Shown one piece after another: positions 23,900 through 31,883 of a stretch of DNA of 32,903 nt. Position 1 is the stretch's first letter; the number at the start of each line of letters is the position of its first letter. The DNA comes from Allobosea sp. (lineage in GTDB: Bacteria; Pseudomonadota; Alphaproteobacteria; Rhizobiales; Beijerinckiaceae): NCBI RefSeq assembly GCF_030694325.1, contig NZ_JAUXYO010000035.1, positions 1 through 32,903 on the forward strand. Direction: 5' to 3'. The notes under the pieces are model-generated. The model had not been told where the DNA came from. It saw only the letters and a list, made by a program, of their open reading frames with translations, and made no database searches. Both the position numbers and the translations under genes were made by a program.

Positions 23900-24978
23900 C
23901 ACAGGGCCCCGGCCAGGGCAGAGGCGGCGGGTGGCGGGAGCGCCGCGTCGGGCTGCGCCGTCTCCGCCAGCCGCAGGCAGGCCGCCCGGCGGTCCTGCCC
24001 GGCATAGGTCAGCGCCGGCACCTCGCTGCGGCAGGCTTCGGCTGCGATCGGGCAACGCGGCGCGAAGGCGCAGCCTTGCGGCATGGCCTCGGGCGAAGGC
24101 ACGGTGCCGGGGATCGGCGTCAGCCGCAGGCGCGGACCGGCGAGTGTCGGCAGGGCCGCGAGCAGGCCGCGCGTATAGGGGTGGCGTGGCCGCGACAGCA
24201 ATTCCGCCGTCGGCGCGGTCTCGACGATGCGGCCGGCATACATCACCGCCACACGGTCGCAGAGATCGGCAACCACGCCGAGATCGTGCGAGATCAGCAC
24301 CAGCCCCATGCCGGTCTGGGCGCGGATGTCGCGGATCAGGTCAAGAATCTGGGCCTGGATCGTCGCGTCGAGCGCGGTCGTCGGCTCGTCCGCGACCAGC
24401 AGCTCGGGTTCGCCGGCCAGAGCGAGCGCGATCATCACGCGCTGGTTCATGCCGCCGGAGAATTCGTGCGGATATTGCCGTAGCCGGCGCGGCGCATCGG
24501 CGATGCCGACGCGGCCGAGCAGGCGTAGCGCCTCGGCCTGTGCCGCCCGGCCGCGCAGGCCGCGATGCAGCGCCAGCACCTCAGATAGCTGCGTACCGAT
24601 CCGCTGCACCGGGTTGAGCGAACTGGTCGGGTCCTGGAAGATCAGGCCGATCTGCCCGCCGCGGATGCGGGCGATCTCGCGCTCGCTCAGGCGCGTGAGA
24701 TCGGCGCCCTGCAGCCTCACCGCGCCGCGTGTCGCGACACCGCGCCCGAGCAGGCGCAGCGCCGCGAGCCAGGTCACGCTCTTGCCGCAGCCGGATTCGC
24801 CGACGATGCCGAGCGCCTCTCCCGCTGCGAGCGACAGGTCGATGCCGCGCACGACCGGCAGCGGCCCGTCCCGTCCTTCGAAGGTGACGGAATAGTCCCG
24901 CAACTCCAGCAGCGGGCCGGAACCGTCCGGGGCGCGCGACGGCACGGGCGAATGAAGCGTTGACGGAAGAACTGTCAT
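23899..24978 (-). CDS. Peptide-type ABC importer ATPase (DppD/OppD-like)
   Basis: 359 residues. Walker A GESGCGKSV near residue 58, the signature FSGGMNQRV near 172, Walker B LLVADEPTTALD and the LISHDLGVV switch region identify it. The C-terminal PQGCAFAPRCPIAAEAC motif is the standard DppD/OppD ending. It is the first gene of the minus-strand unit and is divergent from a LysR gene 126 bases away. No good ribosome site precedes the ATG at 24978; GTG starts a few codons downstream are possible. A much longer open frame upstream is antisense to the LysR gene and not credible. Confidence 0.93.
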   Translation of the reverse strand: MTVLPSTLHSPVPSRAPDGSGPLLELRDYSVTFEGRDGPLPVVRGIDLSLAAGEALGIVGESGCGKSVTWLAALRLLGRGVATRGAVRLQGADLTRLSEREIARIRGGQIGLIFQDPTSSLNPVQRIGTQLSEVLALHRGLRGRAAQAEALRLLGRVGIADAPRRLRQYPHEFSGGMNQRVMIALALAGEPELLVADEPTTALDATIQAQILDLIRDIRAQTGMGLVLISHDLGVVADLCDRVAVMYAGRIVETAPTAELLSRPRHPYTRGLLAALPTLAGPRLRLTPIPGTVPSPEAMPQGCAFAPRCPIAAEACRSEVPALTYAGQDRRAACLRLAETAQPDAALPPPAASALAGAL

Positions 24979-25104
24979 GGCGCGGCAGATACCGCCGCGT
25001 CGATGACCGTCTCGTGACAGCGGCCTCTCGCATTTGCGGCGCAGCGCGGGCTGTGATTTGCCTTGTGCCCGCCGCGCCAGCGGACGAGCCGGAGCACCGC
25101 CGCC

Positions 25105-25983
25105 GTGAACAGCCGCCAGATCGAGACTTTTGTTGCCGTCATGAAGGCCGGCACGATCTCGCGGGCTGCCGAACTGCTCGGCGTCACCCAGCCCGGTGTC
25201 AGCCGCACCATCGCCGATCTCGAGACCTCCGTCGGTTTTCTGCTCTTCGACCGGGTGCGCAACCGCATCGTGCCGACGCCGGAAGGGCGCCTGCTTTATG
25301 AGGAGGTTCAGGCCGCCTTCCGCGGCATGGACAAGATCCGCTCGGCCGCGGCCCGCATCCGTGACCATGGCGCCGGCCAGATCCGGGTCGCCTCGCTCTC
25401 GGCGCTGGGGGCTTCGCTCGTTCCGCGAGCCGTCAGGCGCTTCCGCGACCGGCGCCCCGACACGGCGGTGACGCTGATGGTGCTGCCCTCGCGCGACGTC
25501 CGCAACGGCGTCGCCGCCGGCGAGTTCGATCTCGGCCTGGCTGCCGACGAGGTCGATGTCAGCGGCCTCCTTCATCAGCCCTTCGTCGCGCCGCGCGCGC
25601 TCTTTGCGATCCCCGCCGGGCATCCGCTCGCGGAGCGGGCGGTCATCACGCCCCATGATCTCGCAGGCCTTGATTTTGTCGCTTATGTGCCGGAGGACAG
25701 GGCCCGCCAGCGGCTCGACCTCGCCATCGCCGAGGCGGGAGCACTGCCGCCGCGCATCGTCGTCGAAACGATCTATGCCGCCACCGTCTTCGCGCTGATT
25801 TCGGAAGGGGTCGGCGTCGGCCTGGTCAGCCCCTATGCGATCGCGGGCTTCGATCAATCGCGGATCGTGCTGCGGCCTTTCGAGCCTGCGGTGCACAGCA
25901 AGAGCGTTCTGCTGCTGCCCGCCGATCGGCCGAAATCGCAGCTGGTGCGCGATTTCATCGATTGCCTGATGGCAGAGCGCTAA
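25105..25983 (+). CDS. LysR-type transcriptional regulator (OccR/NocR-like)
   Basis: 292 residues from a GTG start. The DNA-binding domain is canonical: NSRQIETFVAVMKAGTISRAAELLGVTQPGVSRTIADLE, then LFDRVRNRIVPTPEG. The effector domain starts at IRVASLSALGASLVPRAVRRF and continues to the C-terminus. It resembles regulators of opine and amino-acid uptake operons. The GTG at 25105 gives the standard LysR N-terminus and has GGAG about 10 bases upstream; the longer frame adds 14 unrelated residues. It is divergent from the importer ATPase gene and probably controls that unit; control of the downstream beta-lyase gene is also possible. Confidence 0.92.
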   Translation: MNSRQIETFVAVMKAGTISRAAELLGVTQPGVSRTIADLETSVGFLLFDRVRNRIVPTPEGRLLYEEVQAAFRGMDKIRSAAARIRDHGAGQIRVASLSALGASLVPRAVRRFRDRRPDTAVTLMVLPSRDVRNGVAAGEFDLGLAADEVDVSGLLHQPFVAPRALFAIPAGHPLAERAVITPHDLAGLDFVAYVPEDRARQRLDLAIAEAGALPPRIVVETIYAATVFALISEGVGVGLVSPYAIAGFDQSRIVLRPFEPAVHSKSVLLLPADRPKSQLVRDFIDCLMAER

Positions 25984-26015
25984 AGCACGCGACCGACGGA
26001 AAAGCCATAACAACC

Positions 26016-26033
26016 AGGCATCATGTCATGCCT
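26016..26033. promoter_or_regulatory. Inverted repeat upstream of the beta-lyase gene
   Basis: AGGCAT-N6-ATGCCT forms a perfect dyad with 6-base arms in the 109-base gap between the LysR gene and the beta-lyase gene. Its size and place suit a regulator operator, possibly for the adjacent LysR protein; as an RNA hairpin it could also end the LysR transcript. Confidence 0.4.
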
Positions 26034-26092
26034 CGCGCCTGATTGCGGCGCCGGGCGGATGGCTTACGCATGAGTCCCAGAGAGGGATTTCC

Positions 26093-27277
26093 ATGCATGA
26101 CCTGACCCGCTGCGTTCACCACCCGGCCGTCAACGAGGAGGGCTATGCCTCGCTCGCCGTGCCGACGCACCGCGCCTCGACCATCGTCTACAAGGACGCG
26201 GCAAGCTTCGCGGCGCGCAAATATCGCGGCTTCGACGGCTACACCTACGGGCTGCACGGCACCCCGACGACCCGCACGCTGGAGGCACAGCTCACCGCGC
26301 TGCATGGCGGTGTCCGCACCGTGCTGGTGCCGTCGGGCCAGGCGGCTGTGACCATGGTCATGCTCGCCGTGCTGATGCCGGGCGACAAGGTGCTGATCCC
26401 CGACCATGTCTATCCGCCGGTGCGCAGCTTCTGCCAGGACTACCTGAAGCCGCGCGGCATCGATTACGGCGTCTACGATCCGCTGATCGGGGCCGCCATC
26501 GTCGATCTCATCGACGACGCCACCAAGCTGGTCTGGGTCGAGTCGCCGGGTTCCGGCACGATGGAGGTGCAGGACGTGCCCGCCATCGTGAAGGCCGCCA
26601 AGGCCAAGGGCCGTCTCGTCGGCTGCGACAACACCTGGGCGACGCCGCTGATTTTCAAGCCGCTGGCTCATGGCGCCGATTTCGCCTGCGAGGCGCTGAC
26701 CAAATATGTCGGCGGCCATTCCGACCTGCTGCTCGGCTCGATCACCGTGGCGGACATGGGCCTGCGCCAGAAGCTCAAGGAGCTGCTGCGGGGCTATGGC
26801 GTCGGCGTCTCGCCCGACGAATGCCAGCTCGCCTTGCGCGGCATCGAGACGATGGGGCTGCGCGTCGCGCATATGGGCCGGGTTTCGGAGGATTTCGCCA
26901 AGCGCCTGGCGCATTCGCCGGCGGTCGAGACCGTGCTGCACCCGGCGCTGCCCTCCTGCCCCGGCCACGAGCACTGGCGGCGCGACATGGGCCGCTCCTC
27001 GGGCGTGTTCAGCCTCGTGCTGAAGCCGGTGGCGGAGGAGGTGCTGGAGGCCGCGCTGACGGCGCTCAAGGTCTTCGCCATCGGAGCCTCCTGGGGCGGC
27101 ACGCGCAGCCTGATCGCGCCGATGGCGGTGAAGGGCGACCGCAGCGTGGTGCCCTGGAAGCCGGAGGGCACCGTGTTGCGCATCAGCATCGGCCTCGAGG
27201 ACGAGGACGATCTCTGGAACGACCTCGACGCGCTGCTGGTCGCGCTGGAAGGCCGGGCCGGAGCCGCGGCGGCCTGA
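26093..27277 (+). CDS. metC: Cystathionine beta-lyase or related PLP Cys/Met enzyme
   Basis: 394 residues, PLP-dependent Cys/Met-metabolism family. The cofactor-binding text is in order: YTYGLHGTPTTRTLEAQLTAL near residues 50-70, PSGQAAVTMVML near 80, DNTWATPLIFKPL near 179-191, and the Schiff-base Lys204 in EALTKYVGGHSDLL. The C-terminal GASWGGTRSLIAP and LRISIGLED are typical of MetC-like beta-lyases. It cleaves cystathionine to homocysteine, pyruvate and ammonia; a cystine or C-S lyase role cannot be excluded. GAGAGGG lies ahead of the ATG. The next gene, an amino-acid binding protein, hints at uptake of a sulfur amino acid (inference). Confidence 0.88.
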   Translation: MHDLTRCVHHPAVNEEGYASLAVPTHRASTIVYKDAASFAARKYRGFDGYTYGLHGTPTTRTLEAQLTALHGGVRTVLVPSGQAAVTMVMLAVLMPGDKVLIPDHVYPPVRSFCQDYLKPRGIDYGVYDPLIGAAIVDLIDDATKLVWVESPGSGTMEVQDVPAIVKAAKAKGRLVGCDNTWATPLIFKPLAHGADFACEALTKYVGGHSDLLLGSITVADMGLRQKLKELLRGYGVGVSPDECQLALRGIETMGLRVAHMGRVSEDFAKRLAHSPAVETVLHPALPSCPGHEHWRRDMGRSSGVFSLVLKPVAEEVLEAALTALKVFAIGASWGGTRSLIAPMAVKGDRSVVPWKPEGTVLRISIGLEDEDDLWNDLDALLVALEGRAGAAAA

Positions 27278-27334
27278 CGCGCGCGAGGCCGCAGCCGCCA
27301 GACGAAAGAGAAGACGACGTTCCGGATTCGACGA

Positions 27335-27359
27335 CGCGGCGGGCAACGCATCCGCCGCG
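27335..27359 (+). terminator. Hairpin between metC and the amino-acid binding protein gene
   Basis: A perfect 8-bp stem CGCGGCGG/CCGCCGCG with a 9-base loop lies in the 131-base gap. It could end the metC transcript or attenuate or stabilise the following binding-protein mRNA. No T-tract follows. Confidence 0.4.
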
Positions 27360-27408
27360 CGGGGAGAGCTGCGTCCGATATCCACCAACAACGACAAGGG
27401 GAAAGACG

Positions 27409-28425
27409 ATGAAGCAATGGATTCTCGGTGTGGCCGCCTTGGCGGCCGCCACCTTGCCTGCCACGGCGCAGACGGGCCCGACGCTCGCCAAGATCAAGGA
27501 ACGTGGCCACATCATCTGCGGCACCAGCCCCGGCGTCGCCGGCTTCTCGATCCAGGATGCGGCGGGGCGCTGGAACGGCTTCGACATCGACATCTGCCGG
27601 GCGCTGGCGGTTGCCATCTTCAACGATCAGGACAAGGCCAAGTTCGTGCCGCTGACCTCCAAGGACCGGCTGATCGCGCTGCAGGGCGGCGAGATCGACG
27701 TCCTGCCGCGCACCACGACCTGGACGCTGTCGCGCAATCTCGGCCAGGGCGTCACCTTCACCGCGGTGAACTACTATGACGGTCAGGGCTTCATGGTCGC
27801 CAAGAAGCTCGGCGTGACCAGCGCCACCAAGCTCGACGGCGCCTCGGTCTGTGTGGCGCAGGGCACCACGAGCGAACTCAACCTCGCCGACTATTTCCGC
27901 AAGCTCGGCATGAAATACGAGCCTGCCGCGTTCTCGACATCGGAGGAGGCGCTGAAGGCCTATGAGGCCGGGCGCTGCGACGCCTATACGACCGATATCT
28001 CCGCGCTGGCGGCGGTGAAGCTCAAGCTGCAGGACCCCGACGCCTATGACGTCCTGCCGGAGGTGATCTCCAAGGAGCCGCTGGGTCCCTGGGTCCGCAC
28101 CGGCGACGAGGGCTGGTTCAACCTCGTTCGCTGGACGGTGGCGGCGCTCGTCAATGCCGAGGAGCTGGGCGTGACCCAGGCCAATGTCCGCGAGATGACC
28201 CGATCGGCCAATCCCGAGATCCGCCGCTTCCTCGGGCTCGACGGCAAGTTCGGCGAGGCGATGGGCGTGAGCAACGACTGGGTCGTCCGCATCATCGCCA
28301 CCGTCGGCAATTACGGTGAATCCTTCGAGCGTTATCTGGGCAGCCAGTCGCGGCTGAAGCTCGCCCGCGGCCCCAATGCGCTCTGGACCAATGGCGGCCT
28401 GCAATACAGCCCGCCCTTCCGCTGA
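27409..28425 (+). CDS. Amino-acid ABC transporter substrate-binding protein (AapJ-like), no permease nearby
   Basis: 338 residues. A Sec signal (ILGVAALAAATLPATAQ) precedes a family 3 solute-binding domain: LAKIKERGHIICGTSPGVAGFSIQD, WNGFDIDICRALAVAIF, VPLTSKDRLIALQGGEIDVLPRTTTWTLSR and GRCDAYTTDISALAAVKL. Length and text match the periplasmic AapJ of the general L-amino acid importer. AGGGGAAAG gives a good ribosome site. No permease or ATPase of this class lies in the window, and the gene is followed by a convergent operon, so it is an orphan that must share membrane subunits encoded elsewhere. Linkage to the beta-lyase suggests a sulfur amino acid ligand (inference). Confidence 0.92.
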   Translation: MKQWILGVAALAAATLPATAQTGPTLAKIKERGHIICGTSPGVAGFSIQDAAGRWNGFDIDICRALAVAIFNDQDKAKFVPLTSKDRLIALQGGEIDVLPRTTTWTLSRNLGQGVTFTAVNYYDGQGFMVAKKLGVTSATKLDGASVCVAQGTTSELNLADYFRKLGMKYEPAAFSTSEEALKAYEAGRCDAYTTDISALAAVKLKLQDPDAYDVLPEVISKEPLGPWVRTGDEGWFNLVRWTVAALVNAEELGVTQANVREMTRSANPEIRRFLGLDGKFGEAMGVSNDWVVRIIATVGNYGESFERYLGSQSRLKLARGPNALWTNGGLQYSPPFR

Positions 28426-28434
28426 GGCCGGCCA

Positions 28435-28470
28435 GCGCTCGCGGCAGCGATGTCACGCCGCCGCGAGCGC
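28435..28470. terminator. Bidirectional hairpin between convergent operons
   Basis: A perfect 11-bp stem (28435-28445 with 28460-28470), GCGCTCGCGGC paired with GCCGCGAGCGC, encloses a 14-base loop whose GCG/CGC ends can extend the pairing. It overlaps the last codons of the minus-strand ATPase gene and follows the plus-strand binding-protein gene by about 10 bases. There is no T-tract. Confidence 0.5.
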
Positions 28471-29208
28471 CCGTAGCGGCGTGACGATCAGGCGCCCCTG
28501 CGGATCGGAGGAGAAGGTCGCCTCGACGCCGAAGATGGAGGCGACCATCGCGGCGTCGATCACCGCCTCGGGCCGGCCGCAGCAGGCGGTGCGGCCTGCG
28601 CGCATCACCAGCACCCGATCGGCGAAGCGCGCGGCGATGTTGAGGTCGTGCAGGATCACGAGCGTGGTGAGGCCCCGCGCGCGGGTCATGCGCAGCACGA
28701 TCTCCATCACCTCGAGCTGGTGGCGGATGTCGAGCGCGCTGATCGGCTCGTCGAGCAGGAGCAGCGACGGCTCGGATGCCAGTGCCTGCGCCAGGAAAAC
28801 GAGCTGACGCTGGCCGCCGCTGAGTTCGCCGAGATAGCGCGAGGCCAGCGGCATCAGATCGAGTTCGCCCAGAACCGCTTCGACCGCGGCGAGATCCTCC
28901 GGACGTACCCGCAGGCCCAGACGCCCGAGACGCCCGAGCAGCACAGCCTCCAGCACGGTCAGCGCGGCACGGGCGCCGATGTCCTGCGGCATGTAGCCGA
29001 TCCGCTCCGGCCGCAGGGGCGAGCCGTCGAACCTGACCACGCCCGCATGCGCCACCAGCCCTGCGACGGCCTTGACCAGCGAGGATTTGCCCGAGCCGTT
29101 GGGGCCGATGACGGCGAGCACCTCGCCGGGATGCGCGGCGACATCCACCGCCTCGATCGCCTGCGTTACGCCGTAGCGGACGCTCAGCCCTTCGACGGTC
29201 AGCTTCAC
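28453..29208 (-). CDS. Metal-chelate ABC importer ATPase (FecE/FepC-like)
   Basis: 251 residues. Walker A GPNGSGKSS near residue 36, signature LSGGQRQL near 129, Walker B LLLLDEPISALD near 149 and switch LHDLN identify an ATPase of the iron-siderophore/B12/haem class. The protein is shorter and lacks the dipeptide-type Cys ending. It overlaps the permease stop by 4 bases. It is the last gene of an operon that begins with copper-handling proteins, so the cargo may be copper or a copper chelate rather than iron (inference). Confidence 0.93.
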   Translation of the reverse strand: MKLTVEGLSVRYGVTQAIEAVDVAAHPGEVLAVIGPNGSGKSSLVKAVAGLVAHAGVVRFDGSPLRPERIGYMPQDIGARAALTVLEAVLLGRLGRLGLRVRPEDLAAVEAVLGELDLMPLASRYLGELSGGQRQLVFLAQALASEPSLLLLDEPISALDIRHQLEVMEIVLRMTRARGLTTLVILHDLNIAARFADRVLVMRAGRTACCGRPEAVIDAAMVASIFGVEATFSSDPQGRLIVTPLRALAAA

Positions 29209-30245
29209 CAGAAGGCCCTCCGGTTGCGCAGGATCAGCCAGACGAAGAAGGGCACGCCGATCAGCGAGGTGACGATGCCGATCGGCACGATCGCGCCGGG
29301 CAGAACGGTCTTGCTGGCGATCGAGGCGAGCGAAAGCAGCAGCGCCCCATACAGCGCCGAGGCCGGCAGGAAGCTGCGCTGGTCCTCGCCGACGAGCATC
29401 CGCGCGATATGCGGCGCCACCAGCCCGACGAACCCGATCGTGCCGACGAAGGCGACCGCCACACCGGTGAGCGCCGAGATCAGCACGAAGGAGCGCAGCC
29501 GTAGGCGCCGGACGTCGACGCCCAGTCCCCGCGCCCGCTCGTCACCGAGCTTCAGCGCGGTGAGCCGCCAGACATCGGCGACGAGGACGGGGATGCAGGC
29601 GACGAGCACGACCGTTATGATCCAGAGCTTGCTCCAGCTCGCCTTCTGCAGCGAGCCGAAGAGCCAGAACACGATCTGCTGCAGCGCTTCGGGCGAGGCG
29701 ACGAACTGCAGCAGCGCCAATAGAGCCTGGAACAGGAAGAGCAGCGCGATGCCCGCCAGCACCAGCATCTCGGGCGAGGATTCCCGCGCCTGGCCGATGC
29801 CGTAGACTCCCGCGCAGGCGATGCCGGCGAAGAGGAAGGCCATCAGCGGGATGCCCCAGGCCTCCGGCACCGGCATGGCAACGCCCAGCACGATGACGAG
29901 CGCCGCGCCGAAGCCGGCTCCGGCGGAGACGCCGAGCGTATAGCTCGACGCCAGCGGGTTGTTCAGGATGGTCTGCATGATCGCACCGGACAGCCCCAGC
30001 GCCGCCCCCACCACGAGCGCGACGAAAGCGATCGGCAGGCGGATCGACCAGACGATGGCGTCGACCGTGCGGTCCTGCGCCAGCCCGAACACCGACTTCG
30101 CCACCGCCGCGACCGGCAGGAAGGCCGGCCCGGTCGCGACGTCGAGCACGAGGCTGACCAGGATGGCGACGCAGCCGAAAACCAGCACGGCCGCGCGCCG
30201 CGCCCCCATCGCGGCATAGGTCGCGGTGAGGGAGAGCGCTGTCAT
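29205..30245 (-). CDS. Metal-chelate ABC importer permease (FecCD family)
   Basis: 346 residues with about ten membrane helices. The signature is VGAALGLSGAIMQTILNNPLASSYTLGVSAGAGFGAAL near residues 75-110, then GLGVDVRRLRLRSF and the ATPase-coupling VGTIGFVGLVAPHIARMLVGEDQR near 265-290. These are standard for FecCD/BtuC permeases, which work as homodimers. Its ATG at 30245 overlaps the binding-protein stop (ATGA). The open frame continues upstream in antisense-like text inside the neighbour and is ignored. Confidence 0.94.
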   Translation of the reverse strand: MTALSLTATYAAMGARRAAVLVFGCVAILVSLVLDVATGPAFLPVAAVAKSVFGLAQDRTVDAIVWSIRLPIAFVALVVGAALGLSGAIMQTILNNPLASSYTLGVSAGAGFGAALVIVLGVAMPVPEAWGIPLMAFLFAGIACAGVYGIGQARESSPEMLVLAGIALLFLFQALLALLQFVASPEALQQIVFWLFGSLQKASWSKLWIITVVLVACIPVLVADVWRLTALKLGDERARGLGVDVRRLRLRSFVLISALTGVAVAFVGTIGFVGLVAPHIARMLVGEDQRSFLPASALYGALLLSLASIASKTVLPGAIVPIGIVTSLIGVPFFVWLILRNRRAFW

Positions 30246-31357
30246 GGCTTCAGCGGCAGCATCCAGGTGCCGCTGAAGGAGATCGGCAGATATTGCTCGT
30301 GATAGGCCTTGAAAGACGCCACCGGATCGACATCGGCGAACTGCTCCGGATAGAGCCGCTTGCCGATGTATTGCATCGCCACGAAGTCGTAGAGCGTGCG
30401 GGCGAGCCCGTGCTCGATGGCGTTGATGTCGCCGGCTTTGATCGCCTTCAGATTCGCCCAGCCGGGACGCTCCGCATAGGGCTTCAGGCTGGCGCGGGTC
30501 TCCGTCTCCGCGATGTCGTAGCCGGTGCGCACCGCCTTGGGCCGGTTCACCCAGGAGGACGATGCCATCAGGATCAGGTCCGGGTTCTCGGCGATCACGG
30601 CTTCCGCGTTGAGCGGTCCCCAGGGGCCGGGGATCTTGCCGGTGGCGATGTTTTCGGCACCCAGCGTGGTGATGATCTTGCCCCACATCGTATTGTTGTA
30701 GGTGTTGCCGATCGTCTCGGCCCCGGCCTGGCCGAGCTCGACATAGACTTTCTTCGTCGGGGCGCCGGCCGCCTTGGCCTTCGCGACGCGGGCGAGCACG
30801 TCGTTGTACTGCCGCTCATAGAGGCCAGCGAGACCTTCGGCCCGGCCTTCCGTCCCCATCACCTTGCCGAGTGCGCGCGTCGAGGCGAGATGGCGCTCCA
30901 GCAGCTGGGCGTTGTAGTCGATGATGACGACGGGGATGCCGGCGCCCTCGATCTGCTGGATCTGCGTCGAGAGCGCCTTGTAGCCCCATTCCGACATCAG
31001 CAGCACGTCGGGCTTCAGCCCGATGACCTTCTCGGCACTGAAGCTGTTGTCGTCGCTGTGGCCGATATCGGGCATCGCGGCGAGGTTGGGGATCACCGCC
31101 TTGTAGCGGTTGAAGATCACCGGCCGCCAGCCTTCCCAGGGCGCGCGCGAGATGCCGACGACCTTCTGCCAACCTTCGACGCCGGCGACCGCGGTGAACT
31201 CCTCGAAATTGAAGTTCACCGCGACGCGCTTGACCGGCAGATCGACCGTGACCTTGCGGCCGAGCGCGTCGGTGATCTCGGTGGGGGCGGCGAGCGCCGA
31301 CAGCGATGAGGCCAGCAGGGCCGCGCCGGCCATGAGCGATTTGAGCGAGAAACGCAT
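30242..31357 (-). CDS. Metal-chelate ABC importer binding protein (periplasmic)
   Basis: 371 residues. A Sec signal (SLMAGAALLASSLSALAA) precedes a Peripla_BP_2-type domain. Visible landmarks are ITDALGRKVTVDLPVKRVAV at the start, VIGLKPDVLLMSEWGY near residue 115, and GAGIPVVIIDYNAQLLERHLASTRALGKVMG near 140. The long central helix and the two-lobe layout match siderophore and cobalamin binders. It carries no obvious metal-binding His/Met cluster, so the ligand is more likely a chelate. It lies 20 bases after the PCuAC gene, making copper or a copper-binding compound a real possibility beside iron. The ATG at 31357 follows AAGG. Confidence 0.9.
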   Translation of the reverse strand: MRFSLKSLMAGAALLASSLSALAAPTEITDALGRKVTVDLPVKRVAVNFNFEEFTAVAGVEGWQKVVGISRAPWEGWRPVIFNRYKAVIPNLAAMPDIGHSDDNSFSAEKVIGLKPDVLLMSEWGYKALSTQIQQIEGAGIPVVIIDYNAQLLERHLASTRALGKVMGTEGRAEGLAGLYERQYNDVLARVAKAKAAGAPTKKVYVELGQAGAETIGNTYNNTMWGKIITTLGAENIATGKIPGPWGPLNAEAVIAENPDLILMASSSWVNRPKAVRTGYDIAETETRASLKPYAERPGWANLKAIKAGDINAIEHGLARTLYDFVAMQYIGKRLYPEQFADVDPVASFKAYHEQYLPISFSGTWMLPLKP

Positions 31358-31377
31358 GTGGTGTCGCCTTTCTCGCT

Positions 31378-31851
31378 TCAGTGCTTGTGGCCGGTGTCGC
31401 GGGCGCCGACGGCCTGAACGGTGAACTCGACGGCGACCGTGCCGGCCTTCTCGAACTGCAGCGTGCCCTTGACGCGCTCGCCCTCCTTCAGCGGGCGCTT
31501 CAGATCCATGAACATGATGTGGAAGCCGCCGGGCTTCAGCTCGGCCTTCTCGCCGGGCTTGACCTCGAGCCCCTTGTCCAGCGGCCGCATCGTCATGATG
31601 CCGTCCTTCACCGCCATCTCGTGGATCTCGACGCGGCCGGCGATTTCCGACGAGCCACCCAGCAGCCGGTCTGACGCGCTGCCGCCGTTCTGGATCGTCA
31701 GATAGCCGCCGGCCACCTTGGCGCCGCCGGGCGTCGCGCGCGTCCAGGGATGGTCGATCTTGAGTGCGCCGAGCGTATAGTCATGGGCGAGCGCGACGAC
31801 GCTGGTCAGGGTGAGCATCGCGGCGGCGAGGTAGTGCACGGGCTTGTTCAT
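31378..31851 (-). CDS. PCuAC copper chaperone
   Basis: 157 residues. A signal peptide (residues 5-22, ending ALAH) leads to a cupredoxin-like PCu(A)C domain. The Cu(I) ligands of the family are visible: His77 and Met79 in HEM, Met86/Met88 in MTM, and His111 and Met113 in GGFHIM. LEVKPGEKAELKPGG is the conserved stretch before the last pair. PCuAC hands copper to the CuA or CuB centres of cytochrome oxidase in the periplasm. A His-rich end (GHKH) may add metal affinity. It lies between the CopD-type gene and the ABC importer genes on the same strand. Confidence 0.93.
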   Translation of the reverse strand: MNKPVHYLAAAMLTLTSVVALAHDYTLGALKIDHPWTRATPGGAKVAGGYLTIQNGGSASDRLLGGSSEIAGRVEIHEMAVKDGIMTMRPLDKGLEVKPGEKAELKPGGFHIMFMDLKRPLKEGERVKGTLQFEKAGTVAVEFTVQAVGARDTGHKH

Positions 31852-31883
31852 CCGGGTTCTCCTTGGGTTTGAAGGCGTATGGG

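Noticed and set aside
25984-26092. SAM-type riboswitch upstream of metC
   Set aside because: SAM-II elements occur near methionine genes in alphaproteobacteria, but I see no matching pseudoknot pattern in this 109-base gap, only a simple dyad.
26794-28404. 536-residue minus-strand open frame opposite metC and the binding protein
   Set aside because: It spans two genes that are well supported on the other strand and the gap between them.
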